A program made the position numbers and the translations under genes. DNA of 64,000 bases, from NCBI GenBank assembly GCA_038049695.1, contig CP142460.1:25452001-25516000 (forward strand), given 5' to 3'. The first letter of the stretch is position 1. Each line of letters begins with the position of its first letter. The stretch is from Cinnamomum chago (taxonomy: Eukaryota > Streptophyta > Magnoliopsida > Laurales > Lauraceae). Below are positions 34,701 to 42,479 of this stretch, in pieces. The notes beneath the pieces are model-generated. The model was not told the origin of the DNA, did not search any database, and saw nothing but the letters and a program-made list of their open reading frames with translations.

Positions 34701-37700
34701 AATATATCTACCAAAGGGGGTGTCAAATAGGATGTACTTAGAGAAGAATCATTGAGAAGAACTCTCTATATCGACTGTAATTCGGCAAGATCATATGTTT
34801 TTTGATGTTCTTTTAAACATAAAAGGGTAGAAGAGTTGTGTAGAAATGTTATTTGGAGAGAAGAAAAGAAATAAGTCTTATTATGCATTTAAAAAAAAAT
34901 TGGAAAGTATGAATTTTTCTCACCCCGTAGCGGTCCCGTAGCAGACATAGCGGCCGCTACGGCCGATATATCGCGTAGTGGCCGCTATTTTCATCCATGG
35001 CTATTGCCACCGGCACTGCTGCTAGAACTACTGTTGCTGGTGTTGGTGCTGCTCGGCATCATTCCGCCGAGATCCCTAGAGAGGGAGGCCGAGCTGAAAA
35101 GAGGCCGCGGTTTGAGGGTCGCGGCTCGGCAGCAGCCTGCTGAAGGGGCTAAAGAGAAGGCCCTGAGGGAGAAGAGGCACCGGGGCAAGGGCTCATCAGA
35201 GAAAGGCCATGGGCAAGCCTTGGTCCCTCAGCTTGCGGGGGCGACTCTATGGAGGCCAAGCCTTCAGCTCGGGCCTAGGAGGCCCATGACGGTGGAAGAC
35301 CGTCTAACCAGCAGTCCGTCGGTCGTTGCCGCCCTTGCCAACGCGTGCGCCCTGCCACTCGACATGCAGAGGCACAAGGGAGCGGACGACGTGACATTGT
35401 TGTCTGCATCTCTACAGTCGATCTTCTCGATAAGTGTCCGATGCAGATCTTCGAGTAGTATTAGTTTCTGTTAACTTTCCTCTGACACTTGTTTTCTTTC
35501 TCAGACTGCGCAGAGGGTTCAGGTGGTCCTGGAGAGGGCCCGTGAAAGTGGCTCCAAGGTCGAGAAGCTAGAAGAAGAGAGGAAGAGACTCGCTGCGACC
35601 TTGGAGGGGAGTAGCCGGGAGCTAAAGGCGGCGGAGGAGAAAATAAGCAGCCAGGAGGCAGAGAGGGATTTTGCACTCCAAGAGCTTAGTAATGTGAAGG
35701 TTGAGACCCACGAGCTGAGAGGTGTAGTCGCGGTCAAGGAAAAGAAGATTCTCGCACTTGAGGCCGAGCTGGTAAAGCGGGATGCCCAGCTCGAAATGGA
35801 GCACAAGGAGAAAGCCGCTCTCAAAGCCTCGCTCCAAGCTGAAATCGAGACATGTTTCCAGGACGGGGTGGATGCGGCTACAAAAGCATATGAGGCCCAA
35901 GTCGAGAACATCAACTCGACGCTGTTCGAGCTCAGGTGCCGAGTTGCGCTGAAAAAGGCAGGTATCCCAGATGATCATCCTGTCTACCAGAACCTGCCAA
36001 AGTTCACTCGTCCCGAGCCTAAGTCGAGTTCTGCCCCCACTACAGAAGTTGCTGCGGAAGCTGTTCCAACTCCGCCTGAGGATGCTCCCCAAGCCACCAA
36101 GACTGAGCCTTTTGACATCAACGTCGAGGCTACTGAATCCTGAAGTTTTTGTATTTTTGTTTTTTCTATGTAAAGAACTGACTCTGTAATGATTCTTTCA
36201 TAAATGAAGAGAATTTTTACATCCATACTTGCCCTCTTTTCTTCTGATAACAATGTGTGCTCTTGACTTTCGTTCCATAACTAGGCTCTTAGCACGAACG
36301 CCCGGTTTTTTGACCAAGTAGTTAAGTCCGGTTCAGTAACCGGAACTGAGTGACTATTGGGTGAGAATAACTTTGGTTCCTTAACCAGAAATAACTTAGG
36401 CTAGTCGAACTCGGTTCAACAACTAGAATTCTAATTACGCTGAAGTTTAAATAACTTTAAGAAGTACCTGCACCTTTATGGTAGGAAACTCTTAGTTGGT
36501 TCCGCAACCGAACTAGAATAGCCGCCGAGTTCCAAAACTTGGCATGTTCCAAAACTAGAATAGTAACCAGGTTGGCTGGTTCTGTAACCGAGTCGAGATT
36601 TTGGCCGAGTTCCATAACTACGACACTTTGCAGCTGATTCTGTAACCAAGTTGCGGTCTCTTCTGCGCTGGTGGTGCTATCACCGAGCTGAGACCTTTTC
36701 CGAGTTCCATAACTGCAGCGCTTTGCAGCTAGTTATGTAACCGATCTGTGGTCTCTTCCATGCTGGTGCTGTCACCGAGATTTTGGCAGAGTTCCATAAC
36801 TGCGGCGCTTTGCAGCTGGTTCTGTAACCGAGTTGTAGTCTCTTTCGTGCTGGTGCTGTCACCGAGCTGAGACTTTTGCCGAGTTTCATAACCGCGGCAC
36901 TTTGCAGCTGGTTCTGTAACCGAGTTGTAGTTTCTTTTGTGCTGGTGCTGTCACCGAGCTAAGACTTTTGCTGAGTTTCATAACTGCGGCACTTTGCAGC
37001 TAATTCTGTAACCGAGCTGTAGTCTCTTCTGTGCTGGTGCTGTCACCGAGCTGAGACTTTTGTCGAGTTCCATAACTGCGGCGCTTTGCAGCTGGTTCTG
37101 TGACCGAGTCGTGGTCTCTTTCATGCTGGCGTTGTCACCGAGCTGAGACCATTGCGGAGTTCCATAACTGCGGCGAGGGAACAGAGTTGTTGTAAGTGAA
37201 GTTGTCCGGGTCATGGCTGGTGCTATCACCGAGGTCATTGCCGGGACTGTATAAGTCGAGGTTGGTGTTGCCACCGAGGCCCGACGTTGAAGCTGTGAAG
37301 ACTGGAACTATCCGAGCTGTGGCTGGTGCTATCACCGAGGCCGTTGCTGGAGCTATCAACTGAAGTAGCTGAGTTGTGGTCAGTGTCGTCACCGAGGTCG
37401 CAGCTGAAACTCCTGTTGGGTTGTGCTTTTATCCGAGTCGTGGTTGGTGATATTGCCGGGACCGCTGCTGGAGCTGTCGCGATTGGAACTGTTCAAGCTG
37501 TGGCTAGTGCTATCTCCGAACCGGGACTTGAGGATGAAGATTACATGGCTAGTCAAGGAACTGTTTCTGAGATTGCCATTTCTTTTCTAGGGGGAGGGTC
37601 CCACCAGAGGTTGAAACTCTTGTGAGCTCGAGCTCGAGCTTCGTCCCAGTTCGCCCTGTCGACCAGTGCTTTCACAGTGACTATGGGGAACCGGACGAGG

Positions 37701-40537
37701 TCCCTTTGAAGCTTTGATGCCTGGCAGCGGAGCTTGTTCGAAAGATGCGAGGGTCGCGGCTGCAGGCCCTGGTATCAGCAAGGGACAGATCTTCATCATT
37801 ATCGCTGTTGCGATCCACCTGGTGGAGGAATCGACGAGACCCGGCTACTGCTGGAACTTTTGCTCCGCGGGGGAGTCTCCAGCAAAGCAGCACTCTGTTG
37901 GAGGTGCTCCGGTGGAGGAGCGCTTTGTTGGGGAGGTGCTGTCACCGCCTCTGCTGATGAACCTGTCTAAGTTACAGGTCATCCCGCGCCTGTTGCGTTA
38001 GACTTTCCATGGATCTGTTTCGACAGGGGGTTGTCGATGATGGTGGCCAGGCTTTGCAGATCCTTTGCCGCTGCTAGAGGCATGGCTTTGTCGATCTTTT
38101 CCCACAGACGGCGCCAATTGTGAGTGCCTAAAAGTTAAGGACTCAAGTTAGTGTGAGACTTATGATTTGTTGTTTAAACTTCTTTGGGGAAGATAGATCG
38201 CCTTTGGACCTGAAAGGAAAGGACAAATAGAGATCAGAGACCCTGACTGTTGTCGGCCGAAGGCTCTCCGATGCCTGAGTTAGTGCTATCACTGAACAAA
38301 GGATGGAGATGAGAGGCAAGTATGCCCTTATGCAAGGCGTTCTGTAACGCGCTATGCAATGTGTAATAATGCATGTTCAGGCATCGCATACCTAAGAAGG
38401 GATTAGTATCCCTCTATATGTAAAGGTTTCACCTGGCACACCCTTAGTGGGGGTAGGTGGAGATACTGTCAAGTCGAATCAAGAGATGACCCCTGATATT
38501 AATGTGGATGCGATTGATCAAGACGACACATGATCACTATCCGGCACCTGTCTTGTCTGTCAGCACGTTTTGCAACGTAGCCATAACTTCATGGAAGTAC
38601 AATCATGGCCTAGTAGTCATCTATGTGGGCGGACCAAGCTGAAGATGGTACTGAGGCCAGATTCGGATGCATCCTGGCACTATTGTCGATGTGCCTTATA
38701 CCAAGACCGAGATGAGCCCAGTCGGTACTCTTACCAAGGCTGGCTCAAGCTTGGCGCTGGTTGGCACTGTTTGCCGAGCTGAGATGAAATGTCTAGTTGG
38801 TACCGTTACCGAACCAGATGGATCTTGGCACTGTGGCTGCACTTGGATACCGAGATCGGGATAAGCTGAGCCGGTACTGCTACTGAGGCTAGCATAATCC
38901 TACTCTTAAGAAAATACCCCACACAATTAGGATTGGGGGTTTTGATGGATGTGGATTTGGAGTTTTGATGAGGTGCAGATTTTGGGGTTTTAAAACGGAT
39001 TTGGGACAAGAAGAAAAAGAAGAGGGAGAATGAAAAAGAAACATAATAATAAGAAGCAGCAGCTCCCCCAAGTCTGGTAAAACCTGACTCAATCACGGCC
39101 AAGTCCCAGTCGACTCAAGCTCAACAGAAATTTAAACACTGCATAAGACCCAAAGAGGTCTAGGATTTTTTCTTTATTTATTACTTAATGAATTGTCAGT
39201 AGGATTAGTTTCCTAGTTTGTTCACTACTCTTTGATTTTAGGGTTTGTTTTCCTATATATATGAGCATTGTTGAACATTAGAATCACCTTTGAAGGCTAA
39301 TAAAATTTTCCTTTGTGCACCGAGTTTTCCCTTTTAGGTTTGTTACTCTTCACGAGAGTCTCTTGGAATCATATTTTCCATACTTCGGCACTTTGCAAAC
39401 ATTAATCCAAAACCTTCCTGCAGGTCGCATCAGTTTCACAATCACCACATAAAGCAAGCTCATCCACAGAGACACATAACAGCTATTGGCATGCCAGTAG
39501 GCCCCCACTGAAGTCTGAAACCAATTGGAAGTCTACAAGGCTTCAAAGTACTTCTTGCATATGCAATTAACACTTCCCAGACAGTAGCACTCAGGACCTT
39601 TAATTAATGAACCTCCATTGGCAGACTATTCTACATTCATAACTTCAGAAAGATCAATCAAGATTAGAGCATTCTTGTGCGCATTCCACAATTTTGTTTG
39701 CAGGTTGGTTTCATTTTCCAGGTTAACTGAAAAGTTAAGGATTCATTCTTGCAGTTTTACTTTCCCGGTTTTGATGTGGCAAAACAATTCTGCCACTTGT
39801 GTGAGATACAAAGTAAATGGTTATCTATCTCTTGGGTCCAAATCTGGTTTCTGGAGAAATCATGCGAAATTTCATTACTTCCGATAATGAAACCACAGAA
39901 AATGTCAACCTCAAGCAACAGAGGAAACCATTTTTATTTCTACGGAAAAGATGCAGCATGAGCATACCCTTAGGGCTTGTTAGTGTAACACCGCAAAACT
40001 GAAGCCCAAAGGGGGAGGGTCAGACATTGATTTCCTTTCTTGGTATAGAAAAATCCCAGAAAAGCAGGAATTTTAGAACCCACCGAAACCACACTTCCCT
40101 TAAGTGGAAATTAAATTGCACAAACATGCCCATAAAGTTGACAGTGCACTCCGTAAAAAGTCATGCAAAGAAATTCATGGCAGTCTACTACAATGTTTCA
40201 ATGGCATTCTATTTCCACAATGATTTCATTCTCTGAGGAAAATAAAAATCTGAAGACATCCTTTAATATAGTTTCAGTCTCTACTGTTTCGCGCACAGAA
40301 ACATTTTCCCGCAGTGACATGTATTTCTATAAAGAAATCATAAAATGGTTTTTTGAATCAATTCCCCATAAAAATGCTTATCTCTCAGAATATAAACTAG
40401 ATAATTAGTTACCCTGGAAAAACCATTCTCCTTCAAAAACCATTTTCACTTTCACAGAAAATTCTAGTCAAATGTACACGCATACCCATTAAACACATCC
40501 ACAAATGAAGTTCAGCTCAGATAGATACACAAATAAA

Positions 40538-40592
<55 letters not shown>

Positions 40593-41156
40593 GGAGACCT
40601 TTCGAAGATGGCAGCTCTTTTCCATCTTTTTGATAGAATTCTCTAATCGACACCAACGTCTTCCCTCTAAACTCCTGAATCGTGACCCTTCTCTTCTTCG
40701 TTAGCTGCGGCGAAAACCCAAACACATCAAGGGCATAAAAAAATACCCCAACACAGGAAAATGTATAATAACCAGCATCATCTCATCTCAAACAGAAGGA
40801 ATCAAAACAAAATTAGGGTGGTTCGGTATTCTGTAAACTGGTCTCACCCTGCAAATGATAAGATCTCCATTGTCGTCATACTCTCTGTCACCTTTCTTTT
40901 TGGAATCGTCATCTTCTTCTTCCTGTTCTTCTTCTTCTTGAGCCTCCTCCTCATTGGGCGTCTCATCCTTTCTGGAAAGGAGAAAGGACTCGACTACACC
41001 TCGGACGAATTTCTTGTATTGGGGGAGTGAGAGATCGATGTCGAGCTTCTCTGAGGCCATGTTTCGGACCTTGAATTCCGTCATCTCTTCCATGTTTGAG
41101 CTTTTCAAGATCTCCACCACAGTCTCCTCGATTTTGGTTTGGGTTTCAGGATCCAT
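25120..41156 (-). CDS. KELP: Transcriptional coactivator KELP (DEK_C + PC4 domains), three exons
   Basis: Coding exons on the minus strand are 41156-40848, 40704-40599 and 25214-25120, with GT-AG introns of 143 bp and 15,384 bp. They join into a 169-aa protein close to the size of plant KELP (about 165 aa). Residues 1-60 form a DEK_C-like helical domain (IEETVVEILKSSNMEEMTEF, SLPQYKKFVRGVVESFLL). Residues 68-90 are an acidic linker (EEEEQEEEDDDSKKK). Residues 95-169 are the PC4 single-stranded-DNA-binding fold (RVTIQEFRGKTLVSIREFYQ, KELPSSKGISLTTDQWAAFK, VPAIEAAIKKL). PC4-type coactivators act in the nucleus in Pol II transcription. All key parts are present with no stop, so the gene looks functional despite the large transposon-filled second intron. 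The gene converges on GMI1. Confidence 0.93.
25215..26673. other. KELP intron 2, 3' part without recognisable elements
   Basis: Ordinary AT-rich intronic sequence. The 85-codon open frame at 25431 is uncharacterised and has no domain signature. An A-run lies at about 26433-26446. Confidence 0.4.
26674..27028 (+). mobile_element. GTAGCGG-type hAT MITE, copy B (355 bp)
   Basis: A perfect 8-bp target duplication GAGTGGAG flanks it (26666-26673 and 27029-27036). The ends are CATGGTTCAAAATAGC and, reversed, CAAGAATCAAAATAGCGG. The interior matches copy A (AAAACCTAGTAGAGCCAAG, CCTATTTCTTCTCCTCA), and the subterminal regions are rich in GCGGCCGC-like and GTAGCGG motifs. Confidence 0.92.
27071..27534 (-). 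repeat. Probable 3' LTR of a decayed Gypsy element
   Basis: In minus sense the block starts TGTAGTGCAAACC and ends CCAATAAACA (TG...CA, 464 bp). It contains an R-like stretch TTGTAATTTATGCTTATTAT and is preceded by a purine-leaning tract (AACTTGGGAGAGTTGG), as expected for a polypurine tract. The orientation agrees with the gag/protease pieces at 28.4-30.3 kb. A matching 5' LTR was not found. Confidence 0.5.
28449..28690. repeat. Three tandem copies of a protease-region segment
   Basis: TAACGCATTGGAGCCAAGGC followed by TAACCAAATAAGATGTGGGC starts at 28449, 28547 and 28631 (offsets 98 and 84). Copies two and three also share the stretch CATGGGAATAACATCACAC. The copies are nearly identical, so the expansion is recent compared with the decay of the surrounding element. 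Confidence 0.85.
28898..29569 (+). mobile_element. GTAGCGG-type hAT MITE, copy C (672 bp)
   Basis: A perfect 8-bp target duplication GCATTACC (28890-28897 and 29570-29577) flanks it. The ends are CATGGATGAAAATATCGG and, reversed, CAAGGATGAAATTAGCGG. The left subterminal region is packed with CGGCCGCTAC, GTAGCGG and CGCTACGG motifs. The middle (GTATAATAAGACTTATTTCT) matches copy D in inverted orientation. No open frame of note. Confidence 0.93.
30777..31610. repeat. 276-bp tandem repeat, three copies
   Basis: Units start with CAATGAAGTGAGA at 30777, 31054 and 31330 (offsets 277 and 276). Each includes GCAGTG(C/G)(A/C)TCGAAGACGCT, AGCAATAGCCCAATACATTT and GTGAGGGCACCATGCAAAAT. The copies are about 95 percent alike by eye. 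The minus-strand open frames at 31264-31636 merely read through the units. Confidence 0.9.
31683..31768. repeat. Compound microsatellite (TTA)n, (AAG)n, (GA)n
   Basis: A run of TTA/TAT triplets (31683-31709) passes into AAG triplets (31710-31725) and, after 17 bases, a pure (GA)n/(AG)n tract (31742-31768). It ends 50 bp before the LTR element at 31818. Confidence 0.95.
31818..32628 (-). repeat. 3' LTR (left) of the LARD-like element
   Basis: This 811-bp LTR reads TGTGTGGGG...CACTCACA in the minus sense. It contains internal degenerate repeats around ACCGAG and GGTACT. Its copies in the window are 38119-38925, the solo LTR at 59437 and a diverged version at 62976. Confidence 0.92.
32782..32905. 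repeat. 39-bp minisatellite upstream of the antisense gene
   Basis: CCGAGG(C/T)AATAAATA-type phrases recur at 32782, 32821, 32861 and 32897 (spacing 37-40 bp) with GGTGACGCTTCGTCT-like intervals. The same array with the same 39-bp spacing occurs in the related element at the right edge (63836, 63875, 63914). Confidence 0.8.
32945..33293 (+). promoter_or_regulatory. Pol II-type promoter and leader of the antisense gene
   Basis: A G-box-like GCCACGTGTC lies at about 32946-32955 and a TATA box TATAAATA at 33030-33037. About 255 bp of pyrimidine-rich leader follow, up to the ATG at 33294. The arrangement and spacing are those of an ordinary plant promoter. The equivalent block is conserved in the right-edge element (CACCATGTGTC, TTGGTCGTCCAA at 63957-63990). 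Confidence 0.65.
33294..36143 (+). CDS. Spliced 'putative gypsy type transposon' (Transposase_28-like) gene, antisense within the LTR element
   Basis: Exon 1 runs 33294-33837 and encodes VRFHVHPLLRACLATWHLGP, CQLMPNGFKVIMGVAEL and AEKLYRIPRHFGVPL, the conserved block of the plant family annotated as putative gypsy-type transposon (PF04195-like). A 74-nt GT-AG intron (33838-33911) joins in frame to IGQRKLVAKRAGWKRNDSWL. This exon is interrupted by MITE copy D (34324-34999). Beyond it, 35000-35440 encodes WRPSLQLGPRRPMTVEDRL and SLQS, with a frame change near 35140. After an acceptor at 35504 the last exon (35505-36143) is a long coiled coil (LERARESGSKVEKLEEERKR ... AELVKRDAQLEMEHKEKAAL) with a Pro/acidic tail and stop TGA. 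Biochemical function is unknown. The MITE and frame change suggest this copy is damaged. Confidence 0.72.
34324..34999 (-). mobile_element. GTAGCGG-type hAT MITE, copy D (676 bp)
   Basis: The ends are CAAGGATGAAAATAGCGG (left) and, reversed, CATGGATGAAAATAGCGG (right), so it is inverted relative to copies A-C. The target duplication is GTTATTGT (34316-34323) / GCTATTGC (35000-35007), 8 bp with two changes. Both ends carry TAGCGG arrays and the middle is the reverse complement of copy C. It sits inside a coding exon of the antisense gene; insert plus duplication is 684 bp, a multiple of three. Confidence 0.9.
36590..37190. repeat. 92-bp tandem repeat, about seven copies
   Basis: TT(C/T)CATAAC occurs at 36610, 36705, 36792, 36884, 36976, 37068 and 37160, mostly 92 bp apart. 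Each unit carries GCGGC(G/A)CTTTGCAGCTGG, TGTAACCGAG and GCTGGTGCTGTCACCGAGCT. Because 92 is not a multiple of three, no continuous protein is encoded. Between 37200 and 37530 similar but more degenerate repeats (GGCTGGTGCTATCACCGAGG) continue. Confidence 0.92.
38119..38925 (-). repeat. 5' LTR (right) of the LARD-like element, with adjacent primer binding site
   Basis: This 807-bp partner of 31818-32628 has the same termini. The minus strand immediately inside it (38118 downward) reads ATTGGCGCCGTCTGTGGGAA. Beyond that a degenerate short frame MPLAAAKDLQSLATIID may be the remains of a gag start. Confidence 0.92.
38931..40540. other. KELP intron 2, 5' part: possible old LTR fragment, no gene
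   Basis: At 39160-39360 the sequence (TTTATTTATTACTTAATGAA, TTTTCCTATATATATGAGCA, then an AATAAAATTTTC) looks like the U3-R part of an LTR with TATA and polyadenylation signals, on the plus strand, but no ends were found. The rest has short uninformative open frames. Confidence 0.4.
40540..40590. repeat. (TA)n(CA)n microsatellite next to the KELP exon 2 donor
   Basis: About 36 bases of TA repeat run into about 16 bases of CA repeat, ending at 40589. In KELP sense the intron begins GTCTCCCTCT and goes straight into (TG)n(TA)n within 10 bases of the 5' splice site. Confidence 0.97.
40599..41156 (-). CDS. KELP: KELP exons 1 and 2
   Basis: Exon 1 (41156-40848) starts at the ATG of MDPETQTKIEE and ends ...DLIICR with donor GTGAGACC. 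Exon 2 (40704-40599) starts at LTKKRRVTIQEF after acceptor CGCCGCAG and ends in phase 1 at SSK/G with donor GTCTCCC. Upstream of the ATG is a CT/GA-rich leader, and no in-frame upstream ATG is nearby. Confidence 0.95.
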
Positions 41157-41345
41157 TTTTTCAAAAACGAAAGACTCAGACAAACACGAGAGAGAGAATT
41201 GTATAATTCTGCGGGGAATTTTATCGAACAGGTATTGGTGAATAGGAAAAGTGCGGAGACGCACGTGCGCGATAGCTTTGACACTGCATTTTACCCTCTA
41301 CACGCGGTCAGATAAGGTAGATGAAGAAGTGGGACGTGTCACTTG
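41157..41345 (-). promoter_or_regulatory. KELP: KELP leader and proximal promoter with G-box-type sites
   Basis: Upstream of the ATG at 41156 (minus sense) there is a CT/GA-rich stretch (41185-41200) suited to a 5' UTR. A palindromic G-box GCACGTGC lies at 41261-41268, and a GACGTGTC (ABRE/G-box-like) at 41333-41340. No convincing TATA box was seen. The role of the sites is inferred only from their core sequence. Confidence 0.4.
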
Positions 41346-42010
41346 TGACCCATCTCAAAGAATGGGACAGTCGGTGCACATTTATTGAAGAATGCTTTTC
41401 CTCGGTCTTCTGTCCTGTGATATCGGATTTTTCCTTTTTGAAACTGTTACTCTCTCTTGGAGGTAGATAGGGGAATTCATTTTTGCCATAACGTTTTTCA
41501 TTTTGGATATGGAGGACTTATCTAGGCTCCCTATTAGAGGAGGGGAAGATGGTTTGATTCACACTGTTAGAGAGTTGCTACAAAGGCTCCGAATTATGGA
41601 TTTCCAATCTATTTTTTTTAAAGATGCTAGTTTTATCTTTTGCAATCTTATATTAAAGATTTTGAAACCAAATAATATCTTTTTATCACTTTGCATTTCC
41701 ATCTTTATGAAATTGTGAAGCGTATAAGCAGCAATTACAATTTGTTTCTACCTGAGTAACGGGTAAGGCGGCATGAGCTGCAAAATTAGAAATTTCACCT
41801 TTAGCACACAAAAACACCCCTTAATGACACTTTGCTATTAGGAATGGTGATAATTAAATAACTCTTTCTTCCCTATAGGCCTTCATCCACTTCTCCTTTA
41901 GTGTGATAAATGATATCACTCCCTTTATATGACATAAGATAAACTGAAATGCTGGTGTATCCAATGTCAACAATATAGTATTTACCTACAACAATATTTT
42001 AACTATTATT
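41346..42010. other. Intergenic stretch without recognised gene
   Basis: A 71-codon open frame at 41503 shows no family signature. The region is otherwise AT-rich and unremarkable. Confidence 0.35.
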
Positions 42011-42017
42011 TTTATAG

Positions 42018-42122
42018 CTCACCTTACTATGAGAGACAGGGTAGGGGCCCTCACATTCATATCAAATGCCAACAAGTTAAATGTGAGGGCCCCCACCTTT
42101 ATCTCTCATAGTAAGATGAGAG
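42018..42122. repeat. Small foldback MITE/hairpin
   Basis: CACCTTACTATGAGAGA and GGGGCCCTCACATT on the left are mirrored by AATGTGAGGGCCCCC and TCTCTCATAGTAAGATG on the right, giving a hairpin of about 100 bp with a stem near 40 bp and few mismatches. No coding capacity. Confidence 0.8.
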
Positions 42123-42254
42123 ATGCTCTCACAAGAGCATCTCCCTGTTTTTATTATTATTTAAAAGTAATATATGGCCACATGTCATATATATATATAT
42201 ATATATAAAAGAAATACAAACATGTGGGATGTAAAAAATGCAATTCAAGATTAG

Positions 42255-42460
42255 TTATAGCTTCTAAAAAGCTCGAGAATCATTCGTTGTTCCTTCTCAA
42301 CTAGCATATACAAAAATAAATTGCACGTCAGAAGAACATGCGCACATAACATTTTGTGTGGTTAAAATATTTCGGCCTCGATATGGAATTTCTTTTAAAG
42401 GGATTGATGCGCTCACATATGTTCCATCAATGGTCCCAACGTAATCCTTCATGGGATGGT
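42255..42460 (-). pseudogene. PIF/Harbinger transposase fragment (DDE_Tnp_4)
   Basis: The minus strand encodes DYVGTIDGTYVSASIP, EIPYRGRNILTTQNVMCACS and EGTTNDS, matching the Harbinger nuclease pattern (GxIDGTHV, YRGRK, TQNVLAxC, GxxHDS) with a stop before EGTTND. Only about 65 codons remain and no flanking TIRs were identified. Confidence 0.75.
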
Positions 42461-42479
42461 AAAAGTTTATAATTAATCA

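Larger units (their letters stand above)
31818..38925 (-). mobile_element. Complete LTR element lacking recognisable gag-pol (LARD-like), carrying an antisense gene
   Basis: This is a 7108-bp element with LTRs at 31818-32628 and 38119-38925 and a perfect 5-bp target duplication ATTAG (31813-31817 and 38926-38930). Inside the right LTR, on the minus strand, is TGGCGCCGTCTGTGGGAA, a very common plant Gypsy primer site. Inside the left LTR the minus strand has TAGGGGGCAAT, a polypurine tract. The element's sense is therefore minus. No protease, RT, RNase H or integrase was found. Instead the plus strand carries a promoter and a spliced gene (33294-36143) followed by minisatellites (36.6-37.5 kb). 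It lies inside KELP intron 2 with the same sense as KELP. LTRs differ at dozens of sites, so it is older than the Copia element. Confidence 0.9.

Noticed and set aside
28898-35007. Palindromic GCGGCCGCTA clusters considered as a CRISPR-like or origin-type array
   Set aside because: They are confined to TIR elements with hAT-size duplications, the spacing is irregular, and the context is a plant nuclear genome.
35519-36253. Minus-strand open frames overlapping the coiled-coil exon, such as a Ser-rich 131-codon frame
   Set aside because: They are antisense shadows of the Lys/Glu-rich coiled-coil exon.
36680-37392. Minus-strand open frames with repeated peptide blocks
   Set aside because: They arise from the 92-bp repeat, whose unit is not divisible by three, so the frame changes from unit to unit.
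40761-41241. Plus-strand open frames over KELP exon 1
   Set aside because: They are antisense shadows of the KELP acidic linker and DEK_C region.
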